Positions 9,910 through 18,609 of a stretch of DNA of 64,000 nt are shown here, one piece after another (position 1 is the first letter of the stretch; each line of letters opens with the position of its first letter). The notes beneath the pieces are model-generated. The model worked only from the letters and a program-made list of their open reading frames with translations, ran no database searches and had not been told where the DNA came from. The translations under genes and the position numbers were made by a program. Source of the DNA: Pandoraea nosoerga (GTDB lineage Bacteria > Pseudomonadota > Gammaproteobacteria > Burkholderiales > Burkholderiaceae); assembly GCF_902459585.1 (NCBI RefSeq), contig NZ_CABPSC010000001.1, forward strand, positions 248,001-312,000. The letters run 5' to 3'.

Positions 9910-11076
9910 TCAGCGCGGCAGGCTCTCACGCACGATCTGCGCAAAATAGCGCGCGCCCACCGGCAAGATCGCGTCGTTGAAGTCGTACCCCGCGTTGTGC
10001 AGCGGGGTCGCGCCGGGTTCGTCGCCACAGCCGTTGCCGATGAAGGCGAAGTTGCCCGGCACGTGCTGAAGAAAAACGCCAAAATCCTCCGACGCCATTA
10101 CCGGCGCCACGTCCGCGTCGACCATCGCCGCCCCCACGACCGCGCTCGCCGCCCGCACGGCGAGCGCCGTATTTTCGGCATGGTTGACCGTCGGCGCGAA
10201 CTCGTGCGTGTATTCGAACTCGCAGTGCGCACCATGCATCGCGCACATGCCCGTGCAGATCTCGCGCATGCGCGACTCGAGCAGCCGCTGCACTTGCGGT
10301 GTGTAGCTGCGGGTGTCGCCCTTGATCACGACGTTCGTCGGAATCGCGTTGCGAATGCCGTCGGTGATGAACTCCGTGCACGACACCACCGCGGACATGC
10401 CCGGATCGACACTGCGCGAGACCACCGTTTGCAGCGCCACCACAATCTGTGCGCCGATCACGAGCGGATCGACGCCCATGTGCGGACGCGCCGCGTGCGT
10501 GCCCTTGCCGCGAATGCGGATGACGAAGTTGTCCTCGCTCGCCATGATGCCGCCCGCGCGCGTGGCGATGTGCCCGCTCGGAATGCCGGGCATGTTGTGT
10601 ACGCCATAGATCGCGTCGATGGGAAAGCGCTCCAGCAGGCCGTCGGCGATCATCGCGCGCGCACCCCGGCCATGCTCCTCGGCCGGCTGAAAGATGAAAC
10701 GGACGGTGCCGTTGAAGTCGCGCGACTCGGCGAGCAGCTTCGCCGCGCCCAGCACCATCGACATGTGGCCGTCGTGTCCGCAGGCGTGCATCTTGCCGCT
10801 CACCTGCGACGCATGCTCGCGACCCGGTGCATTCTCCGCGATGGGCAATGCGTCCATGTCGGCGCGAATGCCGATGACGCCCTTGCCGTCGCCGGCACGC
10901 AGACTCGCGACCACGCCGGTGCCGCCGATGCCGCGATGCACGTCCAGCCCGAGGCTCTCCAGGATCTTCGCGACCGTCTGCGACGTGCCCACCTCCTCGA
11001 AGCCGGTCTCCGGCTGACGGTGAAACGCGTGCCGCCATGCACGCAGCGCCTTGGCGAAATAGATGTCCTGCGTCAT
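9910..11076 (-). CDS. M20 family amidohydrolase (hippurate hydrolase-like)
   Basis: This 388-residue zinc amidohydrolase belongs to the HipO/ILL/carboxypeptidase Ss1 branch of peptidase M20, which removes acyl groups from N-acyl amino acids. Metal and catalytic segments are present: IRADMDALP (70-78), MHACGHDGH (C99, H101) and FQPAEEHGRG (E133-E134). A dimerisation domain with GKGTHAARPHMGVD follows. The ATG at 11074-11076 overlaps the stop of the diaminopropionate lyase gene (ATGA), so the two are translationally coupled. The context suggests de-acylation of an N-substituted diaminopropionate, or of another amino acid entering the same pathway. Exact substrate unknown. Confidence 0.87.
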   Translation of the reverse strand: MTQDIYFAKALRAWRHAFHRQPETGFEEVGTSQTVAKILESLGLDVHRGIGGTGVVASLRAGDGKGVIGIRADMDALPIAENAPGREHASQVSGKMHACGHDGHMSMVLGAAKLLAESRDFNGTVRFIFQPAEEHGRGARAMIADGLLERFPIDAIYGVHNMPGIPSGHIATRAGGIMASEDNFVIRIRGKGTHAARPHMGVDPLVIGAQIVVALQTVVSRSVDPGMSAVVSCTEFITDGIRNAIPTNVVIKGDTRSYTPQVQRLLESRMREICTGMCAMHGAHCEFEYTHEFAPTVNHAENTALAVRAASAVVGAAMVDADVAPVMASEDFGVFLQHVPGNFAFIGNGCGDEPGATPLHNAGYDFNDAILPVGARYFAQIVRESLPR

Positions 11077-12374
11077 GCGAGGCTCCCTCCGTGAGTCTGT
11101 CGGCGTGCGTGCCACGCCTGCCCGCGCGCGAGCACCGAATCCGCCGGCTCGCCGACGAGCTCGGCATACACGGACGGCGCCGTGGCGCCCTCCGTGTTGA
11201 TCAGCAACACGCGCGACGCCGCGTCCAGGCCGATAGCCTGCGCCATCTCCGGCGAAGCGGCCGCCTGCATCAGGCCGGCCAGTCCCGCGGCCCCCGATTC
11301 GCCGGCGACGAAGGGCGCGTCGCGCTCGCTGCCGCGCGCAAGCCGCTGCATTGCGGCGACGGCCTGCGCGTCGGTGACGGTCATGAACGCGTCGACCGAC
11401 GGTTGCAGGAAACGCCACGCCAGCGGCGAGGTCTCGCCGCACGCCAGCCCGGCCATGACCGAGTCGACCGAACCCGACGCGGATGCCGGCTTGCCGGCCA
11501 TCGCGCTTTGATACAGGCAGTCGGCCTGCACCGGCTCGACGACCACGAACGTCGGACGCCACGCGCCCCAGCGCTCCCACACATAGCTCACGACGCCGGC
11601 AGCCAGTCCGCCCACCCCACCCTGCAGGAAGACGTGCGTCAGCGGGCACGCCCGGCCGTCGGCGTGCAGCGCCTCCTCGATCTCGGCTGCGATCACGCCA
11701 TAACCTTGCATGACGTCGCGCGGAATCGCCTCATAGCCTTCGTAGGAGGTGTCCGAAACCACATGCCAGCCATGGCGATGCGCGAGCGCCGCCGCCTCGG
11801 CCACCGAGTCGTCGTAGTTGCCCGCGATGCGAACGATCCGCGCACCGTGCGCGGCGATCGCCTGCTCGCGCTCTTCGCTCACATGGGCGTGCAGCACGAT
11901 CACGCAACGGCAGCCGATGCTCTGCGCCGCGGCCGCGAGCGCGCGTCCGTGATTGCCGTCGGTGGCGCTGATCACGGTGAAGTCCGACAGCGCATCGCGG
12001 TGCTCGCCCTGGAACAGCGTGGCGGCCGTGATGCCACTTCCGCCATGTTCGCCATGTTCGCCATGTTCGCCATGTTCGCCGTATTCATCGTATCCGCCGT
12101 ATTCGCGCAGCAGCAGGCGCGCGAGCGCGATCGGCGCGCCCAATGCCTTGAAGCTGCCGAGCGACGAGCGCTGCGCTTCGTCCTTCACCAGCACACCGCT
12201 CACGCCCAGTTCGGCGGCCAGCTCAGGCAGGACGCGCAACGGCGTACTGCCCGGGCGCAACCCGCTCCAGTGCGAGAGCCATGTGCGGCTCTGCTGCGCG
12301 CGGGCGATGCTCATGATGTCCTGAAGCGGCGCGGGATACGGCGCGCGCATGACATGCGGATTGACGTAAAGCAT
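11073..12374 (-). CDS. dpaL: 2,3-diaminopropionate ammonia-lyase
   Basis: This fold-type II PLP enzyme converts 2,3-diaminopropionate to pyruvate and two ammonia. It is 433 residues from the ATG at 12374, preceded by GGAG at good spacing. The Schiff-base lysine is K76 (LGSFKALGAP), equal to K77 of E. coli DAPAL. The TDGNHG substrate loop and QGGVGGLAAG phosphate cradle are present. It is about 35 residues longer than the E. coli enzyme. Part of the extra length is a repeat-coded loop, residues about 93-113, rich in Gly-Glu-His and Glu-Tyr-Gly. It overlaps the downstream M20 gene by ATGA and lies 174 bases after an N-carbamoyl hydrolase-like gene. Confidence 0.93.
   Translation of the reverse strand: MLYVNPHVMRAPYPAPLQDIMSIARAQQSRTWLSHWSGLRPGSTPLRVLPELAAELGVSGVLVKDEAQRSSLGSFKALGAPIALARLLLREYGGYDEYGEHGEHGEHGEHGGSGITAATLFQGEHRDALSDFTVISATDGNHGRALAAAAQSIGCRCVIVLHAHVSEEREQAIAAHGARIVRIAGNYDDSVAEAAALAHRHGWHVVSDTSYEGYEAIPRDVMQGYGVIAAEIEEALHADGRACPLTHVFLQGGVGGLAAGVVSYVWERWGAWRPTFVVVEPVQADCLYQSAMAGKPASASGSVDSVMAGLACGETSPLAWRFLQPSVDAFMTVTDAQAVAAMQRLARGSERDAPFVAGESGAAGLAGLMQAAASPEMAQAIGLDAASRVLLINTEGATAPSVYAELVGEPADSVLARGQAWHARRQTHGGSLA
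12041..12103. repeat. 9-bp tandem repeat inside dpaL
   Basis: Seven 9-bp units: four perfect CGCCATGTT (12041-12076) followed by three degenerate copies (CGCCGTATT, CATCGTATC, CGCCGTATT). On the coding strand they give Gly-Glu-His / Gly-Glu-Tyr triplets. Copy-number change would keep the reading frame. Confidence 0.9.
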
Positions 12375-12548
12375 TGGGGGGCTCCGGTAAAGCAAATGAA
12401 GCGAATGAGACATGAGACGAATGAGCCGGCGAATTGCCTTGCCAGCGCCCGGCGGACGCCGCGTTGCGACGCGCGTTCGCAAACCTCGTTGATGGGCGTG
12501 GGCGTCTATGGGCGTCTATGGCGTCCATGGGCATCGCCGGGCCCCGAT

Positions 12549-13817
12549 TCAGCGCGCGATGCCGAGCCGCTGTGCGACGACGTCGAGCAGGACCTCGGCG
12601 CCGTGCACCAACTGGTCGTCATCGGTATGCTCGCGCGGGTTGTGGCTGATGCCCCCGCGGCTCGGCACGAAAATCATGGCGGCGGGCGCGATGCGCGCGA
12701 TCATCTGCGCGTCGTGGCCGGCGCCCGACGTCATGCGCTTGTACGACAGGCCCATGCGCTTCGCGCTGGCTTCGATCGCCTCGGCGAGTGCGGCATCGAA
12801 GACGACGGGCGAGAAGCGCGCCAGCCGCTCGGTCGTCACGCGCACGCCCTCTTCCCTCGCAAGGGTCGCCAGAAATTCCGCAAAGCGCGCTTCGCCGGCG
12901 GCAAGACGCTGCTCGTCCGGGTCGCGCATGTCGACGGTAAACACCGCCTTGCGCGCGATCACGTTGATGACGCCGGGCTCGACGCGCAACGTGCCGACCG
13001 TCGCGAGGGTGGTGCCCGAGGCCACCGCGATGCGGCGAAGCTCGGCGACAGCCGCGGCGGCGACGTAACCGGCGTCGTGGCGCAGACGAGTCGGCGTCGT
13101 GCCCGCATGATTGGCGTTGCCCTCTACGGTGACCTGCTGCCACGAGATCCCTTGCAGGTTTTCGACGACGCCGATCTCCAGCCCCTCGGCTTCGAGAATC
13201 GGCCCTTGCTCGATATGCAGTTCGAGGTACTCGTGCGGCACGAGCGTGCCCGGCGCCATGTCGCCGGCGTAACCGATGCGCACGAGTTCGTCGCCAAGGC
13301 GGGCACCGTCCGTGCCGATGGCGTCGAGCGCCTCGTCAAGCGGCAAGCCGCCCGCGTGCACGAGCGAGCCCATCATGTCCGGGTGAAAACGCGCGCCCTC
13401 CTCGTTGGTGAATGCGGCCACGGTAATCGGTCGCGATGGCGAGATGCCGGCGTCGCGAAACGCTCGCACGACGGCCAGTCCGCCCAGCACGCCGTAGCAG
13501 CCGTCAAGCGCACCGGCGTTGACCACCGTGTCGATGTGCGAGCCCATCATGAGCGGGCGCAAGGGCGCATCGCCGGAGGCTGCCTCGGCTGCGAGCGTGC
13601 CGAAGATGTTGCCGATGCGGTCGATCTGCACGTCGAGATCGAGTTCGCGCATCCACGCGACGACCCGATCCCGACCGGCTTTCTCGGCGTCCGTGAGGGC
13701 AATGCGCGTGCGCCCGCCTGCGACGGGATCGGCGCCGATTTCGCCCAGCTCGCGAAGCTGCTGCAACAGAACGGAACCGTTCAGACGGAGGGGGGCGGCG
13801 ACTTTCGAAGCTTGCAT
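12549..13817 (-). CDS. Zn-dependent amidohydrolase, N-carbamoyl-L-amino acid hydrolase / allantoate amidohydrolase type
   Basis: This 422-residue protein belongs to the hydantoinase/carbamoylase branch of M20, whose members hydrolyse N-carbamoyl amino acids, allantoate or ureidoglycolate to ammonia and CO2. Typical elements are MMGSHIDTVVNAGALDGCYGVLGG (metal His and Asp, residues about 88-113), TNEEGARF (catalytic Glu pair, about 134-141), ELHIEQGPILE (about 203-213), GNANHAGTTP and the C-terminal SGAGHDAQ and PSRGGISHNPRE. It is the first gene of a minus-strand group with dpaL and the M20 hydrolase, divergent from an Lrp-type regulator. An N-carbamoyl or related derivative of diaminopropionate is a plausible substrate by context only. 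Confidence 0.88.
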   Translation of the reverse strand: MQASKVAAPLRLNGSVLLQQLRELGEIGADPVAGGRTRIALTDAEKAGRDRVVAWMRELDLDVQIDRIGNIFGTLAAEAASGDAPLRPLMMGSHIDTVVNAGALDGCYGVLGGLAVVRAFRDAGISPSRPITVAAFTNEEGARFHPDMMGSLVHAGGLPLDEALDAIGTDGARLGDELVRIGYAGDMAPGTLVPHEYLELHIEQGPILEAEGLEIGVVENLQGISWQQVTVEGNANHAGTTPTRLRHDAGYVAAAAVAELRRIAVASGTTLATVGTLRVEPGVINVIARKAVFTVDMRDPDEQRLAAGEARFAEFLATLAREEGVRVTTERLARFSPVVFDAALAEAIEASAKRMGLSYKRMTSGAGHDAQMIARIAPAAMIFVPSRGGISHNPREHTDDDQLVHGAEVLLDVVAQRLGIAR

Positions 13818-13838
13818 GAGTCAGTGATGTGTTGGCGG

Positions 13839-13900
13839 GTAAGGGATGGGTAAGGGATAAGTAAGGGATGGGTGAGGACGCGTAAGGATGAGTAAGAGCG
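13839..13900. repeat. Degenerate GGGTAAGGGAT repeats upstream of the amidohydrolase
   Basis: GGGTAAGGGAT occurs at about 13839 and recurs as GGATAAGTAAGGGAT and GGGATGGGTGAGG, then decays into GTAAGG/GAGTAAG copies. It lies just before the amidohydrolase start on its 5' side, with no recognised function. Confidence 0.6.
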
Positions 13901-14018
13901 AGCAAGAGGCCCGTAGGGGGCGAGCAAGGGTTGGGACGCCTGCTCGGGCGGCGCCGTCTTCGCTGGCGGACGCGGCGGGTGCGCGCGTCACCGCTAGCGG
14001 AGTATCATCGGATAGCCT

Positions 14019-14029
14019 GAATAATATTC
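14019..14029. promoter_or_regulatory. Palindrome GAATA-A-TATTC, candidate Lrp/AsnC operator
   Basis: A perfect 5-1-5 palindrome lies 60 bases before the Lrp-type gene, in the gap shared with the divergent amidohydrolase. AT-rich palindromes of this kind are typical Lrp/AsnC sites. Autoregulation and control of the divergent operon are inferred from position. Confidence 0.4.
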
Positions 14030-14088
14030 CGACGCGCGCGTAGTAATCGCGCGTTTTGGGCGTTCAAAACGAATTTTTGTTGCGCATC

Positions 14089-14562
14089 ATGAGCCTGGAC
14101 AGTTACGACGTCGCCCTGCTCGCGGCGATTCAGCGAGACGCGACCACTCCCCAGCATGCGCTCGGCGCGCAGGTGAATCTGTCGTCCGCGGCGGTAAACC
14201 GGCGGCTCAGGAAGCTTGCGGACGAGGGCGTGACGCGCAAGACCGTCACGCTGGTCAATCCCGCAAGCGTGGGTTATCCCCTGACGGTCATTACCGAAGT
14301 GGAGGTCGAGAACGAGCGGCTGGATCTGCTCGACGCCATGAAGCGCAGCTTCCTCGCGTGTCCGCAAGTGCAGCAGTGCTATTACGTCGCGGGAGAATGC
14401 GACTTCGTCGTGATCATGGTGGTACGCGACATGGCGCAGTACACCGAACTCACCCGAGCGCTCTTCTTCGAGAGCAACAACGTCAAGCGCTTCAAGACGC
14501 TCGTGACGATGAGCCACGTCAAGGCGGGACTGGAGGTGCCGCTGGACGCGGCGCAGAAGTAA
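14089..14562 (+). CDS. Lrp/AsnC-family transcriptional regulator
   Basis: This 157-residue regulator has an N-terminal AsnC-type HTH (residues about 3-60: LDSYDVALLAAIQRDA and the helix LSSAAVNRRLRKL) and a C-terminal RAM/ligand domain (about 65-150) with the conserved YYVAGECDFVV strand-turn. I use the ATG at 14089, which begins MSLDSYD; a TTG at 14056 would add 11 residues. It is divergent from the amidohydrolase-dpaL-M20 operon, which it probably controls in response to an amino acid such as diaminopropionate. A perfect AT palindrome lies in the gap. A GC-rich hairpin follows the stop. Confidence 0.9.
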   Translation: MSLDSYDVALLAAIQRDATTPQHALGAQVNLSSAAVNRRLRKLADEGVTRKTVTLVNPASVGYPLTVITEVEVENERLDLLDAMKRSFLACPQVQQCYYVAGECDFVVIMVVRDMAQYTELTRALFFESNNVKRFKTLVTMSHVKAGLEVPLDAAQK

Positions 14563-14588
14563 TCGGCGAGCCGCTGCGCCGGCAGGCG

Positions 14589-14619
14589 TGGCGCGGCCGG
14601 TCTCACGTCGGCCGCGCCA
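14589..14619. terminator. 11-bp stem between lrp-type gene and TonB receptor
   Basis: The arms TGGCGCGGCCG (14589-14599) and CGGCCGCGCCA (14609-14619) are perfectly complementary with a 9-base loop, between convergent genes. There is no T-tract. It is likely a bidirectional transcript end. Confidence 0.5.
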
Positions 14620-14703
14620 GGTCGGTTGGGCGGGCGCGGCCGCCCGCGCGAGGCGTCGCGGGCGCTTCCTCGCGCGCGAGCGGCATGTGTTCCGCCCGCC
14701 ACC

Positions 14704-16863
14704 TCACATTTCGTAGCGCAGCGTCACCATGGCGCTGCGCGGCGCGCCCGGCATGTTCAGGTTGGGACTGGAGCCGTGTGCGGAGACGATGTAGCCCTTG
14801 TTGAACACGTTGTAGACGTTGAGTTGCAGCGTCATCCGCTTGTACGCATACCACGCCATGAAGTCGGCCGTAACGTAGCCGGGCAGCGTCACCGTGTTCA
14901 GCGGGTCGGCCATGCGCGCGCCCACCAGGTTCAGGCCACCGCCAACGCCGAAACCGCCGCCAAGGCGTTTCGTCAGCCAGAGATTGCCCGAATGGCGCGG
15001 CGTGAGCGTCGCGCGCTTGCCCTGCAGCGCGGGCGTCGACTTGGTGACGGTTGCATCGAGATACGCGTAGCCGGCCAGGATGCGCCAGCCTTGTCCGAGT
15101 TCCGCCGCCCCGCTGAGCTCCACGCCGTCGGTTCTCTGCTCGCCGATCGGGATCAACGCCGTACCAGCCGCGTTGGCGACCTTGATGTTGCTGCGCTCGA
15201 GCCGGAACACCGACACTGTCGTGGTGACCTTGCCGTCGAGCCAGTCGTACTTCGCCCCGACTTCGGTGTTCGTGGTGGTCTCGGGCGCGAGCTCGGCATT
15301 GTTGGCCGCCAGCGAAAACGCTTCGCCGGAAGGTTGGAAGGACCGGCTCCACGACACGTAATACGACTGCGCCGTGCTGGGCTGCCAGACCAGCCCCGCG
15401 CGCGGACTCCACGCCGTGTCGGTGCGCGAAAGGTTGGGCTGGTTGGGACGGCGCTCAAACGTCTGCTGCTCGAACCGATCGTAACGAATGCCGAGCAATG
15501 CCTTCCAATGCTCGCTAAAGGCGATCATGTCCTGCGTGTAGAAACCGAGCGTCTTGAACACGCCGAGGTTGTTGGCCGTCGGCGTCGTCGAGGTATGCAG
15601 CGGCAGCGTCGGCAAACGCGGCGCGAACAGGTCGAAGTTGATCGTCTTGCCGCTCGCGTCGGTCACCGGCGCCGAATAGCTGACGAGATCCTTGTTCTGC
15701 TGGCCGATCTCCACGCCATACAGCAGCTCGTGCTTCATGCCAAAAAGCACGGCTTTTTGCGTGAGTTCGGACTGGTTGAACCAGCCGTGCTCCTCGCGAT
15801 AGACGTTGCCGTGATTGAACGTCAACGTGCGATTGGCCTCGTTGACGGTGCCCACGAGCGTGTTGTTCCGATCGAGCGAATAGTGGTAGTAGCGGGTGGC
15901 GTTGCGGACCGACCACTCGTCGTTGAACTCGTGCTTGATCGTCGCGGTACTGGAATAGACGCGCGAGCGCGTGTAGTCGACGTGTCCCGCATTGGCCGCA
16001 CCGTAATAGGCTGATGCCGGCACATCGACGGGGCGCCCCCGATAGGCCGGAATGCCGAAGTCGGTCAGACGGCGATCTTCCAGATAGTCCGCCTGCAGCA
16101 GCACGGTCGTCCTCGGCGCGAGGCGCAGTTCCAGGGAGGGCGCGACGGCCGAGCGGTTCAGAAACTGCTGGGAGCGGTAGCTCTTGCCTTCCTCGTGCGC
16201 CCCCGTGATACGGAACGCCGCCGCGCCGTCGCCCAACACGCGGGCGACGTCGGCTTCGACACGCCGGTCTGCCCAGGAGCCGTAGCTCACGCCGACGCTC
16301 GTCACGTCGACGCCGGGCTTCTTGGTCACCCGGTTGATCAATCCGCCGGACGAGCCGCGGCCGTACAGCACCGCGGCCGGCCCCTTGACGACCTCGATAC
16401 GGTCGACGTTGGACAAATCGCGGAAATACAGCGCATCGTCGCGAATGCCGTCGACGAACTGGTCCGCGATGGCCGAAAACCCGCGGATGGTCACCTGATC
16501 GCGCTGGCCGTCACCCGTGGAAAACCCGATGCCTGCCACGTTTTTCAGGGCGTCCTGCACGGAATTCGCATGCTGATCGCGCATGACTTCCGCCGTCACC
16601 ACGTTGACCGTCTGCGGAATGTCGCGCAGCGGGGCGTCGATCCTCGTGGCGCTCACCGCGCTCGTGGGGTTGTAACCCTCGCCGGGATCGCGGATCGAAC
16701 TGGCGTTGACCACCACCGCCGGCAGCACGGTCGCCGCCGCACCAGCCGATTCCGTGCCCGCCGGCTGCGCGCCGTCCTGTGCCAGCGCGGCGCCCACCAT
16801 CATCGGCTGGCACGCGAGCGCCACCCACGCGACGCGGCGTGCCGGATGCAATACTCGTTTCAT
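14704..16863 (-). CDS. TonB-dependent siderophore receptor
   Basis: This 719-residue outer-membrane receptor has a signal peptide (about residues 1-28, ending GAALAQD), a plug domain (about 55-165, with DIPQTVNVVTAEVMRDQ and GFSAIADQFVDGIRDD) and a 22-strand barrel ending in TLRYEM. Plug wording matches the TonB-siderophore receptor class (FhuE/FpvA-like) for ferric hydroxamate or related chelates. There is no N-terminal signalling extension, so no FecR-type surface signalling is expected. No siderophore biosynthesis or iron ABC genes flank it, so it probably serves xenosiderophores. GGGAG precedes the start, and the AT-rich 5' region may hold a Fur site. Confidence 0.92.
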   Translation of the reverse strand: MKRVLHPARRVAWVALACQPMMVGAALAQDGAQPAGTESAGAAATVLPAVVVNASSIRDPGEGYNPTSAVSATRIDAPLRDIPQTVNVVTAEVMRDQHANSVQDALKNVAGIGFSTGDGQRDQVTIRGFSAIADQFVDGIRDDALYFRDLSNVDRIEVVKGPAAVLYGRGSSGGLINRVTKKPGVDVTSVGVSYGSWADRRVEADVARVLGDGAAAFRITGAHEEGKSYRSQQFLNRSAVAPSLELRLAPRTTVLLQADYLEDRRLTDFGIPAYRGRPVDVPASAYYGAANAGHVDYTRSRVYSSTATIKHEFNDEWSVRNATRYYHYSLDRNNTLVGTVNEANRTLTFNHGNVYREEHGWFNQSELTQKAVLFGMKHELLYGVEIGQQNKDLVSYSAPVTDASGKTINFDLFAPRLPTLPLHTSTTPTANNLGVFKTLGFYTQDMIAFSEHWKALLGIRYDRFEQQTFERRPNQPNLSRTDTAWSPRAGLVWQPSTAQSYYVSWSRSFQPSGEAFSLAANNAELAPETTTNTEVGAKYDWLDGKVTTTVSVFRLERSNIKVANAAGTALIPIGEQRTDGVELSGAAELGQGWRILAGYAYLDATVTKSTPALQGKRATLTPRHSGNLWLTKRLGGGFGVGGGLNLVGARMADPLNTVTLPGYVTADFMAWYAYKRMTLQLNVYNVFNKGYIVSAHGSSPNLNMPGAPRSAMVTLRYEM

Positions 16864-16874
16864 CTCCCTGCCTA

Positions 16875-16925
16875 TCTTTTGTAATGATTCGTAATATAAA
16901 AACGAGACGTATTATCATTTGAAAG
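16875..16925 (-). promoter_or_regulatory. AT-rich promoter of the TonB receptor, possible Fur site
   Basis: On the minus strand the region reads ATGATAATACG, then TTTTATATTACGAATCATTAC. GATAAT plus a CATTA half resemble Fur hexamers, but no 19-bp box with good symmetry can be formed. Iron control is expected for this gene class; the site is only suggestive. Confidence 0.3.
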
Positions 16926-17057
16926 AAAAAGCAGGTCAATGACTGTTTTTTGCTCCGAATTTTGCTCCAAGGCGGGGGGCAGACCCGGCTGTCAGCCGGG
17001 CGCCGGGACGAAACCGGCGTCGCAAGGTATGGCCGCGGGCCGGAAATTACCGAACCG

Positions 17058-17726
17058 TCACGATGGCGAGATTTCCTCGCGCAGCACGTCGAGAAATGCG
17101 CGCATGCTCGCCACGCGCTGCTCGCCGATGCGTCGCGCGGTGCGCGTCGTCAGGCCGTCGGCCAGATGCAGCAGTTTCGTCTCGAAATGATCGAGCGCGA
17201 AACGCCGGTCGTCGAGCGGGCGCGCGGCGGCGAACGGATCGGCGGGGTCGTAGAGGCGGGAGCCGACACGGCCGGCAACGTAGAACGTGCGCGCGATGCC
17301 GATGGCGCCGATCGCGTCGAGCCGGTCCGCATCGCGCAGAATGTTCGCTTCCGGCGTCTCGGGCGCAATGCCCGCCGAGAAGCTGTGCGCCTCGATAGCG
17401 TGCGCCGTGGCGGCAATGCGCGCCGCGGGCCAGCCAATCGTGTGCAGAATGCCGCTGGCCTTTTGCGCCGACAAACGCGACGCGTGTGCGCGACGCGGAT
17501 CGGTCTTCTCCACCTGCACGCAGTCGTGCAGCAACGTGGCGACAGCCAGCACCTCCAGATCGGCGCCGGACTCGCCGGCGGCGATCTCTTTGACGAGGCG
17601 CCACACGCGAATCAGATGCGATCCGTCGTGTGAACCGTCGCCGCTGTGCGACGGTTCCGTGGCGCCCGCGGCGGCGAGCACTGCGGCGATCGTGGTGCCG
17701 TAAGGCGCGAAGGCGTGGGCGAGCAT
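17058..17726 (-). CDS. HD-domain phosphohydrolase (YedJ-like)
   Basis: This 222-residue cytoplasmic protein has an HD-type metal site: SHDGSHLIRVWRLV (first His and downstream Arg), ATLLHDCVQ (the HD pair), HAIEAHSF, and ILRDADRLDAIGAIGIAR (the distal Asp). This spacing is that of the YedJ/PF01966 group of predicted metal-dependent phosphohydrolases, including small nucleotide hydrolases. I start at the ATG at 17726, which gives the family N-terminus; the frame stays open further but the extra residues cross a terminator. The gene lies alone on the minus strand after the amino-acid ABC operon. Substrate unknown. Confidence 0.82.
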   Translation of the reverse strand: MLAHAFAPYGTTIAAVLAAAGATEPSHSGDGSHDGSHLIRVWRLVKEIAAGESGADLEVLAVATLLHDCVQVEKTDPRRAHASRLSAQKASGILHTIGWPAARIAATAHAIEAHSFSAGIAPETPEANILRDADRLDAIGAIGIARTFYVAGRVGSRLYDPADPFAAARPLDDRRFALDHFETKLLHLADGLTTRTARRIGEQRVASMRAFLDVLREEISPS

Positions 17727-17787
17727 GGCGATGATGTCCCGGCGGAAAGAGCCCGCAATTTTACCTGCCGGGGCGTCGTTCTTCGCC

Positions 17788-17814
17788 AAAAAAAACGGGG
17801 ACCCGAAGGTCCCC
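17788..17814 (-). terminator. Rho-independent terminator of the amino-acid ABC operon
   Basis: GGGGACC (17797-17803), loop CGAA, GGTCCCC (17808-17814), read on the minus strand, is followed by eight T's (17788-17795). It is a classical strong terminator directly after the ATPase gene stop at 17852. Confidence 0.92.
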
Positions 17815-17851
17815 CAAACTGGGTGAGCAATCGAGTCGAATGTCGCCCCTC

Positions 17852-18595
17852 TCAAAGACGTTTGGCCTGCCGGATGCTGCGCAGGAAGGCTCGCGTGCGC
17901 TCCTGTTGCGGATCGCCGAAGATCTGCTCGGGCGGCCCCTCTTCACAGACCACGCCGTCGCACAGAAAGCAGACCTTGGACGCGACCTCGCGTGCGAAGC
18001 CCATCTCGTGCGTGGCGAGCAGCATGGTCATGCCGTCGTGCGCCAGATCGCGCACGATGTTCAGCACTTCGGAGACCAGTTCCGGATCGAGCGCCGAGGT
18101 GATCTCGTCGAGCAGCAGCACCATCGGGTCCATTGCCAGCGCGCGCACGATCGCCACGCGTTGTTGCTGGCCGCCCGACATGCGGTCGGGATACTCCGCT
18201 GCCTTGTGCGCGAGACCGAAGCGCTCGAGCAGCGCCATCGCACGATCCTCGGCCTCGCGGCGAGGCTGCCCGAGCACGCGGATCGGGGCGAGCGTCACGT
18301 TCTCCAGCACCGTCATGTGCGGAAACAGGTTGTAGCCCTGAAACACGATGCCGATGTCGCGGCGCAGCGAATTGACATCGACGCCCGGCCCCGAAATCCG
18401 GTCGCCGTGCACGAGGATCTCGCCGGCGTCGATGGGCTCGAGCCCGTTGATACAGCGCAGCAGCGTGGACTTTCCCGACCCCGAGGGGCCGATGAGGCAG
18501 ACTACCTGATGCTCTTCGACGCTCAGCGCGAGCCCGTTGAGGACCGGCACGTCGCCGTATGACTTGGTGACGTCGCGAATCTCGAGGAATGACAT
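17852..18595 (-). CDS. Amino acid ABC transporter, ATP-binding protein
   Basis: This 247-residue GlnQ/HisP-type ATPase energises a polar amino acid importer. Walker A is [10 protein letters not shown] (about residues 35-44), the Q-loop is IVFQGYNLFPHMTVLENV, the signature is MSGGQQQRVAI, Walker B is MVLLLDEITSALDPE and the switch His is in LLATHEMGFA. It is the last gene of a minus-strand set after the substrate-binding protein and permease, separated from the permease by 14 bases and followed by a strong terminator. Confidence 0.93.
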   Translation of the reverse strand: MSFLEIRDVTKSYGDVPVLNGLALSVEEHQVVCLIGPSGSGKSTLLRCINGLEPIDAGEILVHGDRISGPGVDVNSLRRDIGIVFQGYNLFPHMTVLENVTLAPIRVLGQPRREAEDRAMALLERFGLAHKAAEYPDRMSGGQQQRVAIVRALAMDPMVLLLDEITSALDPELVSEVLNIVRDLAHDGMTMLLATHEMGFAREVASKVCFLCDGVVCEEGPPEQIFGDPQQERTRAFLRSIRQAKRL

Positions 18596-18609
18596 GGTCG
18601 TTCGCTCCT

